A DNA stretch of 64,000 nucleotides, from assembly GCA_020723105.1 (NCBI GenBank), contig DYJL01000007.1, positions 36,084-100,083 on the forward strand, written 5' to 3'. Position 1 is the stretch's first letter. Each line of letters begins with the position of its first letter. Under the pieces are notes generated by a model. It was not told the origin of the DNA and made no database searches. It saw only the letters and a program-made list of their open reading frames with translations. Shown here piece after piece: positions 17,063 through 26,042 of this stretch. Origin of the DNA: Nitrospira japonica. GTDB lineage: Bacteria; Nitrospirota; Thermodesulfovibrionia; UBA6902. Position numbers and translations under genes: made by a program.

Positions 17063-17941
17063 AACCGCTCCCTCAAACACCTTTATTGCATCGCCTGTCA
17101 TGTAAACACAATTGTCTTTTTCAGACCAGTGAATTCTGAGTTTTCCACCTGGAAGATGAACAACAACTTTTCTGTTCGTCAGACTTAGCAGGACGGATGC
17201 AACGGCTGAAGCAGAGGCCCCTGTGCCGCAAGCCATAGTTTCTCCGGCACCTCTCTCCCATACTCTCATCTTTATATTGTTTTTATTCATAATCTGAACA
17301 AACTCGACATTGGTCCTTTTCGGAAAAAGCTTATGATGTTCAATGAGAGGGCCATATTGATCCAGCAGAACGTGCCGGACCTCTTTAACAATTATTACCA
17401 CATGAGGGTTGCCCATGGAGACACATGTAATTTTGAAAAGCTTGTCCTTGATTTTAAGAGGGTAATTGATAACGGGTACCCCTTGCCCCTTGTCCTTTGT
17501 CCCTTGTTTTATCTTCACCGGTATCTTTTCGGCTTCCAAAATCGGCTCGCCCATATCAACTTCAATCTGTTCTCCAATCTTTCTGAGGTGTTTAATGCCG
17601 CCAAGAGTTTCTATTGATAAAGTTTTGGTGACAGAAGAAGCTTTTTTACTCCTGACCCCTGACTCCTGACTCCTGATTTTTTTATCCCATATGTATTTTC
17701 CAAGACATCTGATTCCGTTGCCGCACATTTCTACTTCTGAGCCGTCTGCATTGAATATGCGCATTTTAAAGTCAGCTTTGCGGGAATTGCAAAGCAGGAG
17801 AATCTGGTCTGCGCCGATTCCAAATCTGCGGTCACATAATTTTTTTGCAAGCTTTGGGAGATTTTTAAGTTTTAACTCTCTGTCATCAATGACAATAAAG
17901 TCATTGCCGAGTGAATGCATTTTTGTGAATTGCAGTTTCAT
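17000..17941 (-). CDS. dapF: Diaminopimelate epimerase with repeat-derived insertions and tail
   Basis: 313 aa, longer than the usual 275-285. Both active-site cysteines are present: EMCGNGIRC near residue 73 and ETMACGTGASASAVA near 228. It converts LL- to meso-diaminopimelate for lysine and peptidoglycan. Three stretches look foreign: RSQESGVRS near residue 97, KQGTKDKGQGVP near 144, and a C-terminal tail after VFEGAVV encoded by the palindromic element at 16999-17062. The first two are read from short direct-repeat DNA. The core motifs are intact, so it is probably functional. ATGA overlap with lysA. Confidence 0.93.
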   Translation of the reverse strand: MKLQFTKMHSLGNDFIVIDDRELKLKNLPKLAKKLCDRRFGIGADQILLLCNSRKADFKMRIFNADGSEVEMCGNGIRCLGKYIWDKKIRSQESGVRSKKASSVTKTLSIETLGGIKHLRKIGEQIEVDMGEPILEAEKIPVKIKQGTKDKGQGVPVINYPLKIKDKLFKITCVSMGNPHVVIIVKEVRHVLLDQYGPLIEHHKLFPKRTNVEFVQIMNKNNIKMRVWERGAGETMACGTGASASAVASVLLSLTNRKVVVHLPGGKLRIHWSEKDNCVYMTGDAIKVFEGAVVIPAKAELQNKRLDSASSAE

Positions 17942-19194
17942 TTCAAAAATCCCGGGATCTTTTCCCCTCTGATAAGATCGTTGTAAGTCTCTCTTTCCCG
18001 GATAATAAAATATTCGCTTCCTTTAACCAGTATTTCCGCAGGCCGGAGCCTGCTGTTGTAATTGGAACTCATGGAAAAACCATAGGCCCCTGCGCTCATG
18101 ATTGCAAGGAGGTCCCTGTGTGCAGGAGCATTTAATTTCCTCTCTCTGGCAATAAAATCTCCTGACTCACATATGGGCCCGACAATGTCTGCAAGGATTT
18201 CCGTTCTTTTATTCTTTTTTACCGGCAGGATGTGATGGTAAGCCTCATAAAGACTGGGCCTGATAAGATCGTTCATTCCAGCGTCTACGATCACAAATTC
18301 CTTCTTGTGGGAATTTTTCAGGTAGAGCACCTTTGTCACCAATATTCCGGCATTGCCGGCAATGGATCTTCCCGGTTCAAGGATAAGAGTAAAGTTGTTT
18401 TCCCTGACAAGCGGGATAATCTCTTTTGCAATATCTTCAGGGTCCGGCGAAACCTCGTTGCTGTAGGTAATGCCGAGCCCTCCGCCTATGTCCAGATATT
18501 TTATATTGATGTCGTTGTACTTGAGTTTTTTTGCAAGCAGAAGGATTTTTTTCAAAGCCTCAACAAAAGGAGATATCTTGGTGATCTGCGAACCTATATG
18601 ACAGTGAATTCCCATGATGTCTATATGGGGCATTCTCCTGGCAAGTTTGTAATGCTCGATGGCATGCTCCATGGGAATGCCGAATTTATGTTTCTTGAGA
18701 CCGGTAGAGATGTATGGATGGGTAGAGGCGTTTATATTCGGGTTGACCCTGAAGGCTATCGGCGCCTTAATCCCGGATTCTCCGGCAATTTTATTGATGG
18801 CCTTAAGTTCATCAGTAGATTCTATATTGAACATCAGGATGCCCGATTTCAACGCATAGCGGATTTCATCGCCGGTCTTTCCGACTCCGGCATAAACTAT
18901 TTTCTTTGCTGAAACCCCGGCCTTTATGGCGAGAAAGAGCTCCCCTCCTGAAACAACATCAGCGCCGCAGCCTTCTTTTGCGAGCAGTTTTAATATTGAC
19001 AGATTGGAGTTCGCCTTCAATGCAAAACAGATAATATGAGGATAACCGTTAAAGGCATTTTTAAAGGCGGTGTAATGCCGGACCAGTGTTTGATGACTGT
19101 AAATATACAGGGGCGTGCCGAATTCCTCGGCTATTTTCCGGACCGGGACTTTTTCTGCATACAGTTCAGATTTTTTATATTGAAAATCGTGCAT
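17938..19194 (-). CDS. lysA: Diaminopimelate decarboxylase
   Basis: 418 aa, PLP-dependent alanine-racemase-fold enzyme. PLP lysine in CFALKANSNLSIL near residue 58; GGGLGITYS for phosphate binding near 237; EPGRSI and later CESGDF with the catalytic Cys near 340. It makes lysine from meso-diaminopimelate. It is the first gene of the minus-strand lysine block and overlaps dapF by 4 bases. Confidence 0.95.
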   Translation of the reverse strand: MHDFQYKKSELYAEKVPVRKIAEEFGTPLYIYSHQTLVRHYTAFKNAFNGYPHIICFALKANSNLSILKLLAKEGCGADVVSGGELFLAIKAGVSAKKIVYAGVGKTGDEIRYALKSGILMFNIESTDELKAINKIAGESGIKAPIAFRVNPNINASTHPYISTGLKKHKFGIPMEHAIEHYKLARRMPHIDIMGIHCHIGSQITKISPFVEALKKILLLAKKLKYNDINIKYLDIGGGLGITYSNEVSPDPEDIAKEIIPLVRENNFTLILEPGRSIAGNAGILVTKVLYLKNSHKKEFVIVDAGMNDLIRPSLYEAYHHILPVKKNKRTEILADIVGPICESGDFIARERKLNAPAHRDLLAIMSAGAYGFSMSSNYNSRLRPAEILVKGSEYFIIRERETYNDLIRGEKIPGFLK

Positions 19195-19204
19195 AGTCTT
19201 AATA

Positions 19205-19264
19205 GTGTCAGTGTTAGTGAATAGTGTCAGTTAGGGTCTTCTACTGACACTGACAACTGACACT
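19205..19264. repeat. Degenerate inverted-repeat tract, AGTGTCAG family
   Basis: Left arm 19205-19237 has short units such as GTGTCAGTGTTAGTGAATA. Right arm 19241-19264 has the reverse complement units CTGACACTGACAACTGACAC. Both arms are tandem arrays of a roughly 7-10 base unit. It lies in the divergent space between lysA and tilS and could fold into a hairpin. Confidence 0.8.
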
Positions 19265-19306
19265 TTCGCCATTTGGATCCTTATTTTAGTTATAATTAAT
19301 CTGCTT

Positions 19307-20758
19307 ATGGAACTTTTGAAAAAGGTAAAAGAAACAATCAGCAAATATTCCATGCTTTCAGAAGGTGACTGCGTTCTTATCGGGCTTTCCGGCGGCCCTG
19401 ACTCAGTTTGCCTTGCAGTTATTTTAGACAAACTCAGGAATGATTTCAATCTTTCCCTTCATGCCGCCTACATTGACCACGGATTGAGGCCGGATGAAGT
19501 TGAAAGCGAGAAGGCATTTTGCAAAAATTTTTGCAGAGAGCATGGAATCATTTTCTTTTGCGAATCAGTTGATGTCAGGAAATATGCTGGGGAAAAAGGC
19601 TTGAACAAGCAGGAGGCTGCAAGGGAACTGAGATACGGGGCATTTGAAAAGATTGCATCAGAAATTAAAGCGACCAAAATCGCTCTGGGTCATAATGCAA
19701 ACGATCAGGCAGAGACTTTTTTGATGATGACGTTACGGGGCGCAGGGAGAAAAGGATTGTCGGGAATTCCACCCGTGAGAAACTTAGAGTCAGGAGTCAG
19801 GAGTCAGGAGTCAAGAATTAGAAAAAATATATTGATTATCAGACCGCTGGTTGAAATTGAGCGGAGTGAAATTGAGAAGTTTTTAACTCACAACTCTTCA
19901 CTCATAACTCTTAACTCGTCACTGCCTTTCACGGTTGATTCGTCCAACCTCAAAAAAGATTATTTCAGGAACTGGATAAGGCTGACAGTCATGCCCGAAC
20001 TCAAAAAAAGAAATCCGGCACTGGTGCAGAATATTTGCAGAAATATGGACCTCCTGCGTGAGGAAGATAATTATCTTGAAATCATTGTTACAAAAACCCT
20101 CATGAAGCTTATTACCAGAAAAAGCAGTGACACGATTGAGCTTTTTCTTGCGCCCCTTGAAACAATTGAAAAGCCGATATTGCGCCGCATTTTGCGAAGG
20201 GCGCTTGATGAGACAGAAGGGCTCAGGGGCATCGGCTTTGTGCATATAGAAGACATAATCAGCCTTATCAAAAAAGGAAAGTCTGGCGACAGGCTCTATC
20301 TTCCGAAAAATATCCGGGTAATAAAAGATTATTCGGTGCTGAAAATGACATCGGCTCTGCCGGTAAAGCTTGCAGAGTATGAAATTAATCCTCCGGACGA
20401 GGTTGCGCTTAAAGAATCAGGGGTTGTAATAGAAGCAATGTTTGCAGAAGAAACGGGTTTATGTGACGGAAGGTTGTCGGCTGCTTTTGATGCGGACCTC
20501 CTGAAATTCCCTCTTAAGATACGCGCCCGGTCCACAGGGGATTTTTTCTGCCCGCTTGGTTTCGGCAAGAAAAAGAAACTCCAGAATTTTTTTGTAGACG
20601 AAAAGATACCAAGAGATGTGAGGGATACGGTGCCGCTTGTGCTGTCGGGAGATGATATTATCTGGATTGCAGGCTACAGGATGGATGAAAGATTCAGGGT
20701 GTCTGAGAGGACAGAAAAAATTTTAAAGCTTATAATATCAAAGTTAAAGGGGGATTAG
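19307..20758 (+). CDS. tilS: tRNA(Ile)-lysidine synthase
   Basis: 483 aa. PP-loop ATPase motif GLSGGPDSVCLAV at residues 25-37, then AYIDHGLRPDE and LGHNANDQAETFLM, typical of TilS; a C-terminal domain (SAAFDADLLKFPLKIRAR, FCPLGFGKKKKLQNF) is complete. It converts C34 of the AUA-reading tRNA to lysidine. Two non-conserved insertions are read from short repeats: ESGVRSQESRI near 164 and LTHNSSLITLNSSLP near 194. TATAAT at 19291-19296 is only 10 bases before the ATG, so the mRNA may be nearly leaderless. Confidence 0.93.
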   Translation: MELLKKVKETISKYSMLSEGDCVLIGLSGGPDSVCLAVILDKLRNDFNLSLHAAYIDHGLRPDEVESEKAFCKNFCREHGIIFFCESVDVRKYAGEKGLNKQEAARELRYGAFEKIASEIKATKIALGHNANDQAETFLMMTLRGAGRKGLSGIPPVRNLESGVRSQESRIRKNILIIRPLVEIERSEIEKFLTHNSSLITLNSSLPFTVDSSNLKKDYFRNWIRLTVMPELKKRNPALVQNICRNMDLLREEDNYLEIIVTKTLMKLITRKSSDTIELFLAPLETIEKPILRRILRRALDETEGLRGIGFVHIEDIISLIKKGKSGDRLYLPKNIRVIKDYSVLKMTSALPVKLAEYEINPPDEVALKESGVVIEAMFAEETGLCDGRLSAAFDADLLKFPLKIRARSTGDFFCPLGFGKKKKLQNFFVDEKIPRDVRDTVPLVLSGDDIIWIAGYRMDERFRVSERTEKILKLIISKLKGD

Positions 20759-20833
20759 GGGATAGGGAGTAGGGGGCAATGAAAAACAGCCCTAACGCTC
20801 TGATTTCCGGTTCCTGAAATATAGGAGGAGATT

Positions 20834-22246
20834 TTGACAGAAAAAATCAGGGTCCGTTTTGCGCCGAGTCCGACCGGTTTTCTCCACATCGGAGGAGCGA
20901 GGACTGCGCTTTTTAATTATCTTTATGCGAGGCATAACAGCGGCTCGTTTGTATTAAGGATTGAGGATACTGACAGAAGCCGTTCCACCGATGAATATAT
21001 CGAAGCGATTATTGAGGGTATGAAATGGCTTGGGCTTGATTGGGATGCAGGCCCGTTCAGACAGACAGACCGGTTTGATATTTACAGAAAATATGTTGAC
21101 AGGCTTATACAGGAAGGCAGGGCATATTACTGCTATTGTTCTGCTGAGGAACTTGAGGAGAGGCGCAGGCTGGCCCTTGCCACCGGCAAGATGCCGAAAT
21201 ATGACGGCAGGTGCAGAAATCTTAAAGCCCCGGTTCCCGGGGAAATCCCTGCAGTGAGATTCAAAATGCCGCAGGAGGGGCAGACCATTGTTGATGATCT
21301 CATAAGAGGTATGGTTGTTTTTGATAACAGTCAGCTTGATGACTTTATTATCATGAGGTCCGATGGCACGCCGACATATAATTTTACTGTAGTTGTTGAT
21401 GATGTTGATATGAGGATTACTCACATTGTCAGGGGAGATGACCATCTGAACAACACTCCGAAGCAGATACACATTTATAAAGCGCTTGGCTATGAAATTC
21501 CAAAATTTGCGCATCTGCCCATGATACTTGGCTCGGACAAGACAAGGCTTTCCAAAAGGCACGGAGCTACATCTGTTATGGCATATTATGAAATGGGATA
21601 TCTGCCCGATGCGCTTGTGAATTATCTCGTGAGGCTGGGCTGGTCATATGGGGATCAGGAGGTTTTCTCACGGGAGGAATTAATAAAGCACTTCTCTTTT
21701 GAGCATGTCGGCAAGGCGGCTGCTGTTTTCAATCCTGAAAAACTTCTCTGGCTGAACGGGCAGTATATCATCCATTCCTCCTCTGAGAAACTTACTGAAC
21801 TCGTCATGCCGTTTCTTGTCAAAGAGGAGATTATAAAAGAAGATCAGTTTCTTGATAAGGCATGGCTTTGTAAAGCCATTGACACGCTAAAAGAACGTTC
21901 AAAGACACTTGTGGAACTTGCTAAATCACTGCGTTACTATATTGCTGAGGAAATAGAATACAATGAAAAGGCAAAGGAAAAATTCCTGAATGCAAAGAGC
22001 CGGGATTTATTAATTGAGTTGAAAGACAGTTTATTTTCCATTTCAGATTTATCACATCAGGAACTCGAAAAGGTTTTTAAAATGATAGTCGAAAAACACA
22101 ACGTCAAGCTCAAAGATCTGGCACAACCGGTCCGCGTTGCAATAACAGGCGTGACCGAAAGCCCGGGAATATTTGAAGTGCTTGAAATTGTCGGGAAGGA
22201 AAAGACGATGAGAAGGTTGGAGAAGGCGATAAAGGTGATAGGGTGA
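20834..22246 (+). CDS. gltX: Glutamate--tRNA ligase
   Basis: 470 aa class I synthetase. HIGH-type motif FLHIGGARTALFN near residue 15 and KMSKS-type motif TRLSKRHGA near 240. A cysteine/Tyr-rich zinc insertion (YYCYCSAEELEERR) lies near residue 96. The start is TTG with AGGAGG 6-7 bases upstream; no ATG fits. It marks the left border of the accessory island whose right border is glnS. Confidence 0.95.
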   Translation: MTEKIRVRFAPSPTGFLHIGGARTALFNYLYARHNSGSFVLRIEDTDRSRSTDEYIEAIIEGMKWLGLDWDAGPFRQTDRFDIYRKYVDRLIQEGRAYYCYCSAEELEERRRLALATGKMPKYDGRCRNLKAPVPGEIPAVRFKMPQEGQTIVDDLIRGMVVFDNSQLDDFIIMRSDGTPTYNFTVVVDDVDMRITHIVRGDDHLNNTPKQIHIYKALGYEIPKFAHLPMILGSDKTRLSKRHGATSVMAYYEMGYLPDALVNYLVRLGWSYGDQEVFSREELIKHFSFEHVGKAAAVFNPEKLLWLNGQYIIHSSSEKLTELVMPFLVKEEIIKEDQFLDKAWLCKAIDTLKERSKTLVELAKSLRYYIAEEIEYNEKAKEKFLNAKSRDLLIELKDSLFSISDLSHQELEKVFKMIVEKHNVKLKDLAQPVRVAITGVTESPGIFEVLEIVGKEKTMRRLEKAIKVIG

Positions 22247-22280
22247 AAGTTTATTGATTTTCTGAATCGGGAGGGGACGA

Positions 22281-22819
22281 ATGGAGATCATACCGCAACA
22301 AGTTATCGAAGGCAAAATACTTATTATCAGGGGCAAGAAGGTGATGTGGACAGAGACCTCGCGGAACTTTATGATGTACCAACAAAGCGACTGAACGAAC
22401 AGGTAAAGCGCAATGCGGAGAGATTCCCGATAGATTTTGCTTTTCAGTTAACCGCTGAAGAATGGAAAACCTTGAAAGAGCAAGGCGATGAACCGAACCG
22501 GTCGCAATTTGCGACCGGTTCACAAAAGCACCGCGATCCCCGCTTTTTGCCGTGGGTGTTTACTGAACATGGCGCGATTATGGCTGCAACTATCCTTAAC
22601 AGTCCGCAGGCGGTAGCAATGAGCGTTTATGTAGTAAGGGCGTTTGTCAGACTGCGTCAGATGCTCGCCTCAAATAAAGAACTTTCCCGAAGGCTCAATG
22701 AACTTGAGAAAAAATATGATTATCAATTCAAAGCTGTCTTTGACGCCATAAAGCAGCTAATGATTCCTCCGGAGCCCAAGCGCAAAAAGATCGGGTTTAA
22801 CAGGGAAAATGAAAGCTGA
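22281..22819 (+). pseudogene. ORF6N domain DNA-binding protein, frameshifted
   Basis: Starting from the ATG at 22281 the first frame gives MEIIPQQVIEGKILIIRGKK and then VM. The frame continuing the family pattern (DRDLAELYDVPTKRLNEQVK and onward) begins at 22346-22349. One missing base after GTGATG, where CTG is expected, joins them, as shown by the intact paralogue at 23062 ([13 protein letters not shown]). After the break, 157 residues are open to 22819, including FTEHGAIMAATILNS and a coiled C-terminus. ORF6N proteins are phage-type regulators. Either a one-base deletion or a sequencing error. Three clustered GGTCGC/GCGACC words occur at 22500-22520. Confidence 0.8.
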
Positions 22820-22833
22820 GGCGGGAAATAATA

Positions 22834-22996
22834 AGAAGACAGACTATCAGATAACAGACGGCAGACAAGTAAACGATCTTCAGTTTTACGTCTGATAATC
22901 TGCTGTCTGATTGTCTGTTGTCTGCCTTCTGACCGTCTGATTGTCTGTCGTCTGAAAGTCTGTGCTCTGTTTGTCTGTTGAAGAGTGAGGGGGAGA
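22834..22996. repeat. CAGAC/GTCTG inverted-repeat tract B
   Basis: Left arm 22834-22867 is rich in CAGAC-type units, a 22-base loop follows, then the right arm 22890-22980 is rich in GTCTG units. The right border ends GTCTGTTGAAGAGTGAGGGGGAG; the last word recurs at the tract before cas3 (24440-24460). No ORF lies inside. Confidence 0.85.
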
Positions 22997-23061
22997 ATTC
23001 AAATCATAATCTCATAAATAACCTGAAGTCACAAATTGGGATATCTATTTAGGGGGGACAT

Positions 23062-23619
23062 ATGGAAACAATAGTGCCGGTAGAAGTAATTGAGAGAAAG
23101 ATTCTGCTGATTCGAGGGCATAAGGTCATGCTTGACAGCGATCTCGCGGAACTTTATGGAGTGGAAACATTTAATCTTAACAAAGCTGTAAAAAGAAATA
23201 GTGAGCGTTTTCCTGAAGATTTTATGTTTCAGCTTACCAAAGAAGAAGCGGATTCTTTAAGATTCCAGATTGGAATCTTAAAGACATGGGGACAATCCGT
23301 GGAAAACAAACAAGGTCGTGGACAACATCGTAAGTACCTCCCTTATGTATTCACCGAACAGGGCGTGGCAATGCTCTCAAGCGTATTGCGCAGCAAACGA
23401 GCGATTCAAGTCAATATCGCAATCATGAGGGCTTTTGTTAAATTGAAAGAAATGCTATCAACGAACAAGGAACTTGCTCATAAGCTGGAGCAGCTTGAGC
23501 GGAAGATAGAAAACCATGACGGCGAGATTAAATTGATTTTTGATGCGATAAGGCAACTGATGGTGCCGCCGGAGACAAAGAAACGGATGATAGGGTTCGG
23601 AAGGGAGAAGGAAGGCTGA
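23062..23619 (+). CDS. ORF6N domain DNA-binding protein
   Basis: 185 aa. N-terminal ORF6N domain: [20 protein letters not shown], then [20 protein letters not shown] and [13 protein letters not shown]. The C-terminal helical segment ([19 protein letters not shown]) is probably a coiled coil for multimer formation. ORF6N/KilA-N proteins are DNA-binding regulators common in phages and integrated elements; the target here is unknown. GGGGGGACAT precedes the ATG. It is a paralogue of the broken gene at 22281 and lies within the accessory island. Confidence 0.85.
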   Translation: METIVPVEVIERKILLIRGHKVMLDSDLAELYGVETFNLNKAVKRNSERFPEDFMFQLTKEEADSLRFQIGILKTWGQSVENKQGRGQHRKYLPYVFTEQGVAMLSSVLRSKRAIQVNIAIMRAFVKLKEMLSTNKELAHKLEQLERKIENHDGEIKLIFDAIRQLMVPPETKKRMIGFGREKEG

Positions 23620-23699
23620 ATACTGAGAGCTAAGAAAATTCTTTACAAATAGACAAATGTCTAATAAGATATGACAATATCTGAGGGAAATTTAATGAA

Positions 23700-23768
23700 G
23701 ACTCTGTGCTCCGGCGTTAGTAGTCTGTTATCTGGAAGTCTGAATGTCTGTCAGAGGAAACAAACAGA
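23700..23768. repeat. GTCTG-rich tract C
   Basis: Units such as AGTCTGTTATCTGGAAGTCTG occur at about 23720-23752, ending with CAGAGGAAACAAACAG at 23753-23768. Mostly right-arm (GTCTG) sense. Same family as tracts B and D. Confidence 0.75.
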
Positions 23769-23771
23769 TTT

Positions 23772-23780
23772 TGATATAAT
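23772..23780 (+). promoter_or_regulatory. Extended -10 promoter
   Basis: TGATATAAT, identical to the nonamer at 6522, lies about 42 bases upstream of the putative toxin start at 23823. No -35 is evident. Confidence 0.45.
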
Positions 23781-23822
23781 GATTTAAGTCTCACAAGTTC
23801 ATTTTTTTAACATTGAGTGAAA

Positions 23823-24128
23823 ATGAGAGTTATTTTATCTGTTAATAAAGTTCCAATTCGCCTGCCTGATGAAAGATGGATGCATATTACAGAAGAACAC
23901 TCTGAAATGGCAGGATATTATTATGAAGCAATTGAAACAATTGCTTCACCTGATGCTATTTATGCCGGTAAATCCGGAGAGTGCATTGCGTTAAAAGCAC
24001 TAAGTATGGGTAAATCAATTGTTGTGGTCTACCGGGAAGTCAGCAATGAGGACGGATTTGTCATAACCGCTTTTATTACAAGTAAGGAAAAACAGTTTGA
24101 AAGGAGGGTCAAATTATGGCCGCATTAG
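23823..24128 (+). CDS. PBECR-like putative nuclease toxin
   Basis: 101 aa from ATG 23823; a GTG two codons upstream is also possible. The order VPIRLPDERWMHITEEHSEM, then YAGKSGECIALKAL, then SIVVVYREV and FVITAFIT, resembles small phage-type barnase/EndoU/colicin/RelE-like (PBECR) proteins with the conserved R-x-x-H region. Those are predicted RNases. It overlaps the following DUF2283 gene by 13 bases. Such pairs are often seen together, so I read them as a possible toxin-antitoxin unit; the assignment is from pattern memory and needs a profile search. Confidence 0.6.
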   Translation: MRVILSVNKVPIRLPDERWMHITEEHSEMAGYYYEAIETIASPDAIYAGKSGECIALKALSMGKSIVVVYREVSNEDGFVITAFITSKEKQFERRVKLWPH

Positions 24129-24358
24129 AGATTAATAAAATATTAAACATTGTTCCGAACCTGATTGGAATACCCTATAAAAACATCTGGTACAGTTATG
24201 ATGAAGAGGCGGACGTACTTTATCTGAACTTCAAGAAACCAAGTCATGCAGATGACAGCGAAATGACTGACGATGATGTAATAATCAGGTATGAAAAAGG
24301 TGAGATAATCGGTATCACTATATTGAACGCAAGCAAAAGGGGACAAAGAGCAGCGTGA
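24116..24358 (+). CDS. DUF2283 domain protein (putative antitoxin)
   Basis: 80 aa. The DUF2283 core is visible: IWYSYDEEADVLYLNFKKP, then VIIRYEKGEIIGITILNASK. The family is small, with a beta-meander, and is commonly encoded next to small toxin-like ORFs. AAAGGAGGG lies inside the upstream ORF before the ATG. With the overlapping upstream gene it forms a two-gene unit directly before the cas genes, separated by tract D. Confidence 0.75.
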   Translation: MAALEINKILNIVPNLIGIPYKNIWYSYDEEADVLYLNFKKPSHADDSEMTDDDVIIRYEKGEIIGITILNASKRGQRAA

Positions 24359-24382
24359 GAAGATAGACTTTTAAATGAATTT

Positions 24383-24460
24383 ACAGTCTGAAAGTCTGTT
24401 GTCTGTATGTCTGATTGTCTTTAATCTGTGCTCTGTCTTCTGTTGAAGTGTGAGGGGGAG
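24383..24460. repeat. GTCTG-rich tract D
   Basis: Right-arm units (AGTCTGAAAGTCTGTTGTCTG and similar) from 24383 to about 24443, ending in CTGTTGAAGTGTGAGGGGGAG. That end matches the end of tract B, differing at one base in the shared word. The ribosome site of cas3 overlaps its G-rich end. Confidence 0.8.
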
Positions 24461-24469
24461 GGGGGATGA

Positions 24470-26038
24470 ATGCTTTCGATAATGGCTCGAACTGTAAAAG
24501 AACGAGACAGATTAAGACCTTTTCAAAAGGCTGTTTTAGATTCATTAAAATCTAAAGCTCGATTAATTACAGTTGAGGCGCCTGTTGGAGCAGGTAAGAG
24601 TTATATTATTCGTCGTATTGTTGAGGATGAGCACTTATCTGGCCGTCCTATTATCCTGACTTATCCCACAAAGATTTTAATGAATGCACAGGTGAATGCA
24701 TTAAAGAGGGAGTTTCAGAATATTAAACACTGGCCTGATGAACCAGAAATTTCTGGCGCAATTACTTTATTTGAATATTCTTCTGATGCTTTAGTCCGCT
24801 ATCTTAAAAAATACCCTGAAATACTCAAATTAGATAAAAGTGAGATTATCAATCAGGTTCTTAGAAGCCATCAATTCTCTTCGGCACGGAATATTATTGT
24901 GACTACACCGGATGTCCTTCACATTATCAAGAAGGGATGGTATCGAGGGTCTCAAAGGGTTGAGGCTCTGTTAAATAAAGCTATTGTAGTCTTTGATGAA
25001 TTTCATCTTTATGCCGGACTAAAGAACTTTGCTCCGCTGATTGAATGGTTAACCGATTCAATCGCTGATAAAATCATTTTCCTTTCTGCCACACCAACTA
25101 CAAATGAAGATATCCAGAATATTTGGCTAAAATATCCTAACGAACTTGTAGAGTTTAAAAACTCTGTTGGCGAAGCATCTGATAGGATGTTCAATTATCC
25201 TCTGCAATTGCATGTTGAAGAATGTAAATACACCAGAACAGATGTTATGATTGAACAACTTAGAAAATATTTACTGGCTCTTCCTAAACCAATAGCAATG
25301 ATATTTGATTCGGTTTTCAGATTAAGGCATTTGAAACCGCTCTTAGAAAAGGAGTTTGGCAACCAACTACATATTATGGAATATAGTGGTATGAAGAAAG
25401 ACCAACTTAATTTTGATAAGAACACAGTGATTCTTGGAACTGCATCGGTTGAAGTGGGAATTGAAATGCCTATCAAGAGCCTTATAACAGAGGCATCATA
25501 TTGGACTTCAGCAATTCAGAGGCTTGGACGTGTTGGACGTTTAGAAAATGGAGAAGCTGTCCTTTTGACAAGAAAACGGCTTACCCCATTTCTGAAAGGC
25601 AAAGAGATATTAACCCGCAACGAATTAGAACAAGATATATTAAAATCTGCATTAAAAGAAAGTATGGGATCCATAGTATCTGGCGAGATGTTCAGGGGTG
25701 ACAGCTATTCCTTCCTTGTTATTGATAGAGAATATAACCTTGTTATGCCTTACTCTGAAGCCGTTTTCGCTATGTTCGATATTAAAAATGATTTTGTAAC
25801 AAACTGGCAGAGACTTGATCATAAGCAAAAGAGAGATATTCTAAAAGATGATTACAGACTTTCTAATGATATGATTGAAGATGTATTGATAAGAGATAGA
25901 ATTATCCCATTTTGGGGCGTGGTTTGTGGAAAATTGAAATCGGAGTACGAAAATGTAGCTACTGAATTGACCGACAATGAGTTAATTATTCGCCTTATCA
26001 ATTCAGGGAAAACTTATTATTTTGATCGCGGGGTATAG
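24470..26038 (+). CDS. cas3: Type I-D CRISPR helicase Cas3'
   Basis: 522 aa superfamily-2 helicase. Walker A EAPVGAGKSYII at residues about 36-47, DExH box VFDEFHLYAGL near 176, motif III SATPT near 205, motif VI IQRLGRVGR near 347. No HD nuclease domain is present, as expected for type I-D, where the HD domain sits on Cas10d. It unwinds target DNA after Cascade binding. The GGGGAGG-rich end of tract D gives the ribosome site. Met5 is an alternative start. cas10d follows after 4 bases. Confidence 0.88.
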   Translation: MLSIMARTVKERDRLRPFQKAVLDSLKSKARLITVEAPVGAGKSYIIRRIVEDEHLSGRPIILTYPTKILMNAQVNALKREFQNIKHWPDEPEISGAITLFEYSSDALVRYLKKYPEILKLDKSEIINQVLRSHQFSSARNIIVTTPDVLHIIKKGWYRGSQRVEALLNKAIVVFDEFHLYAGLKNFAPLIEWLTDSIADKIIFLSATPTTNEDIQNIWLKYPNELVEFKNSVGEASDRMFNYPLQLHVEECKYTRTDVMIEQLRKYLLALPKPIAMIFDSVFRLRHLKPLLEKEFGNQLHIMEYSGMKKDQLNFDKNTVILGTASVEVGIEMPIKSLITEASYWTSAIQRLGRVGRLENGEAVLLTRKRLTPFLKGKEILTRNELEQDILKSALKESMGSIVSGEMFRGDSYSFLVIDREYNLVMPYSEAVFAMFDIKNDFVTNWQRLDHKQKRDILKDDYRLSNDMIEDVLIRDRIIPFWGVVCGKLKSEYENVATELTDNELIIRLINSGKTYYFDRGV

Positions 26039-26042
26039 TGGC

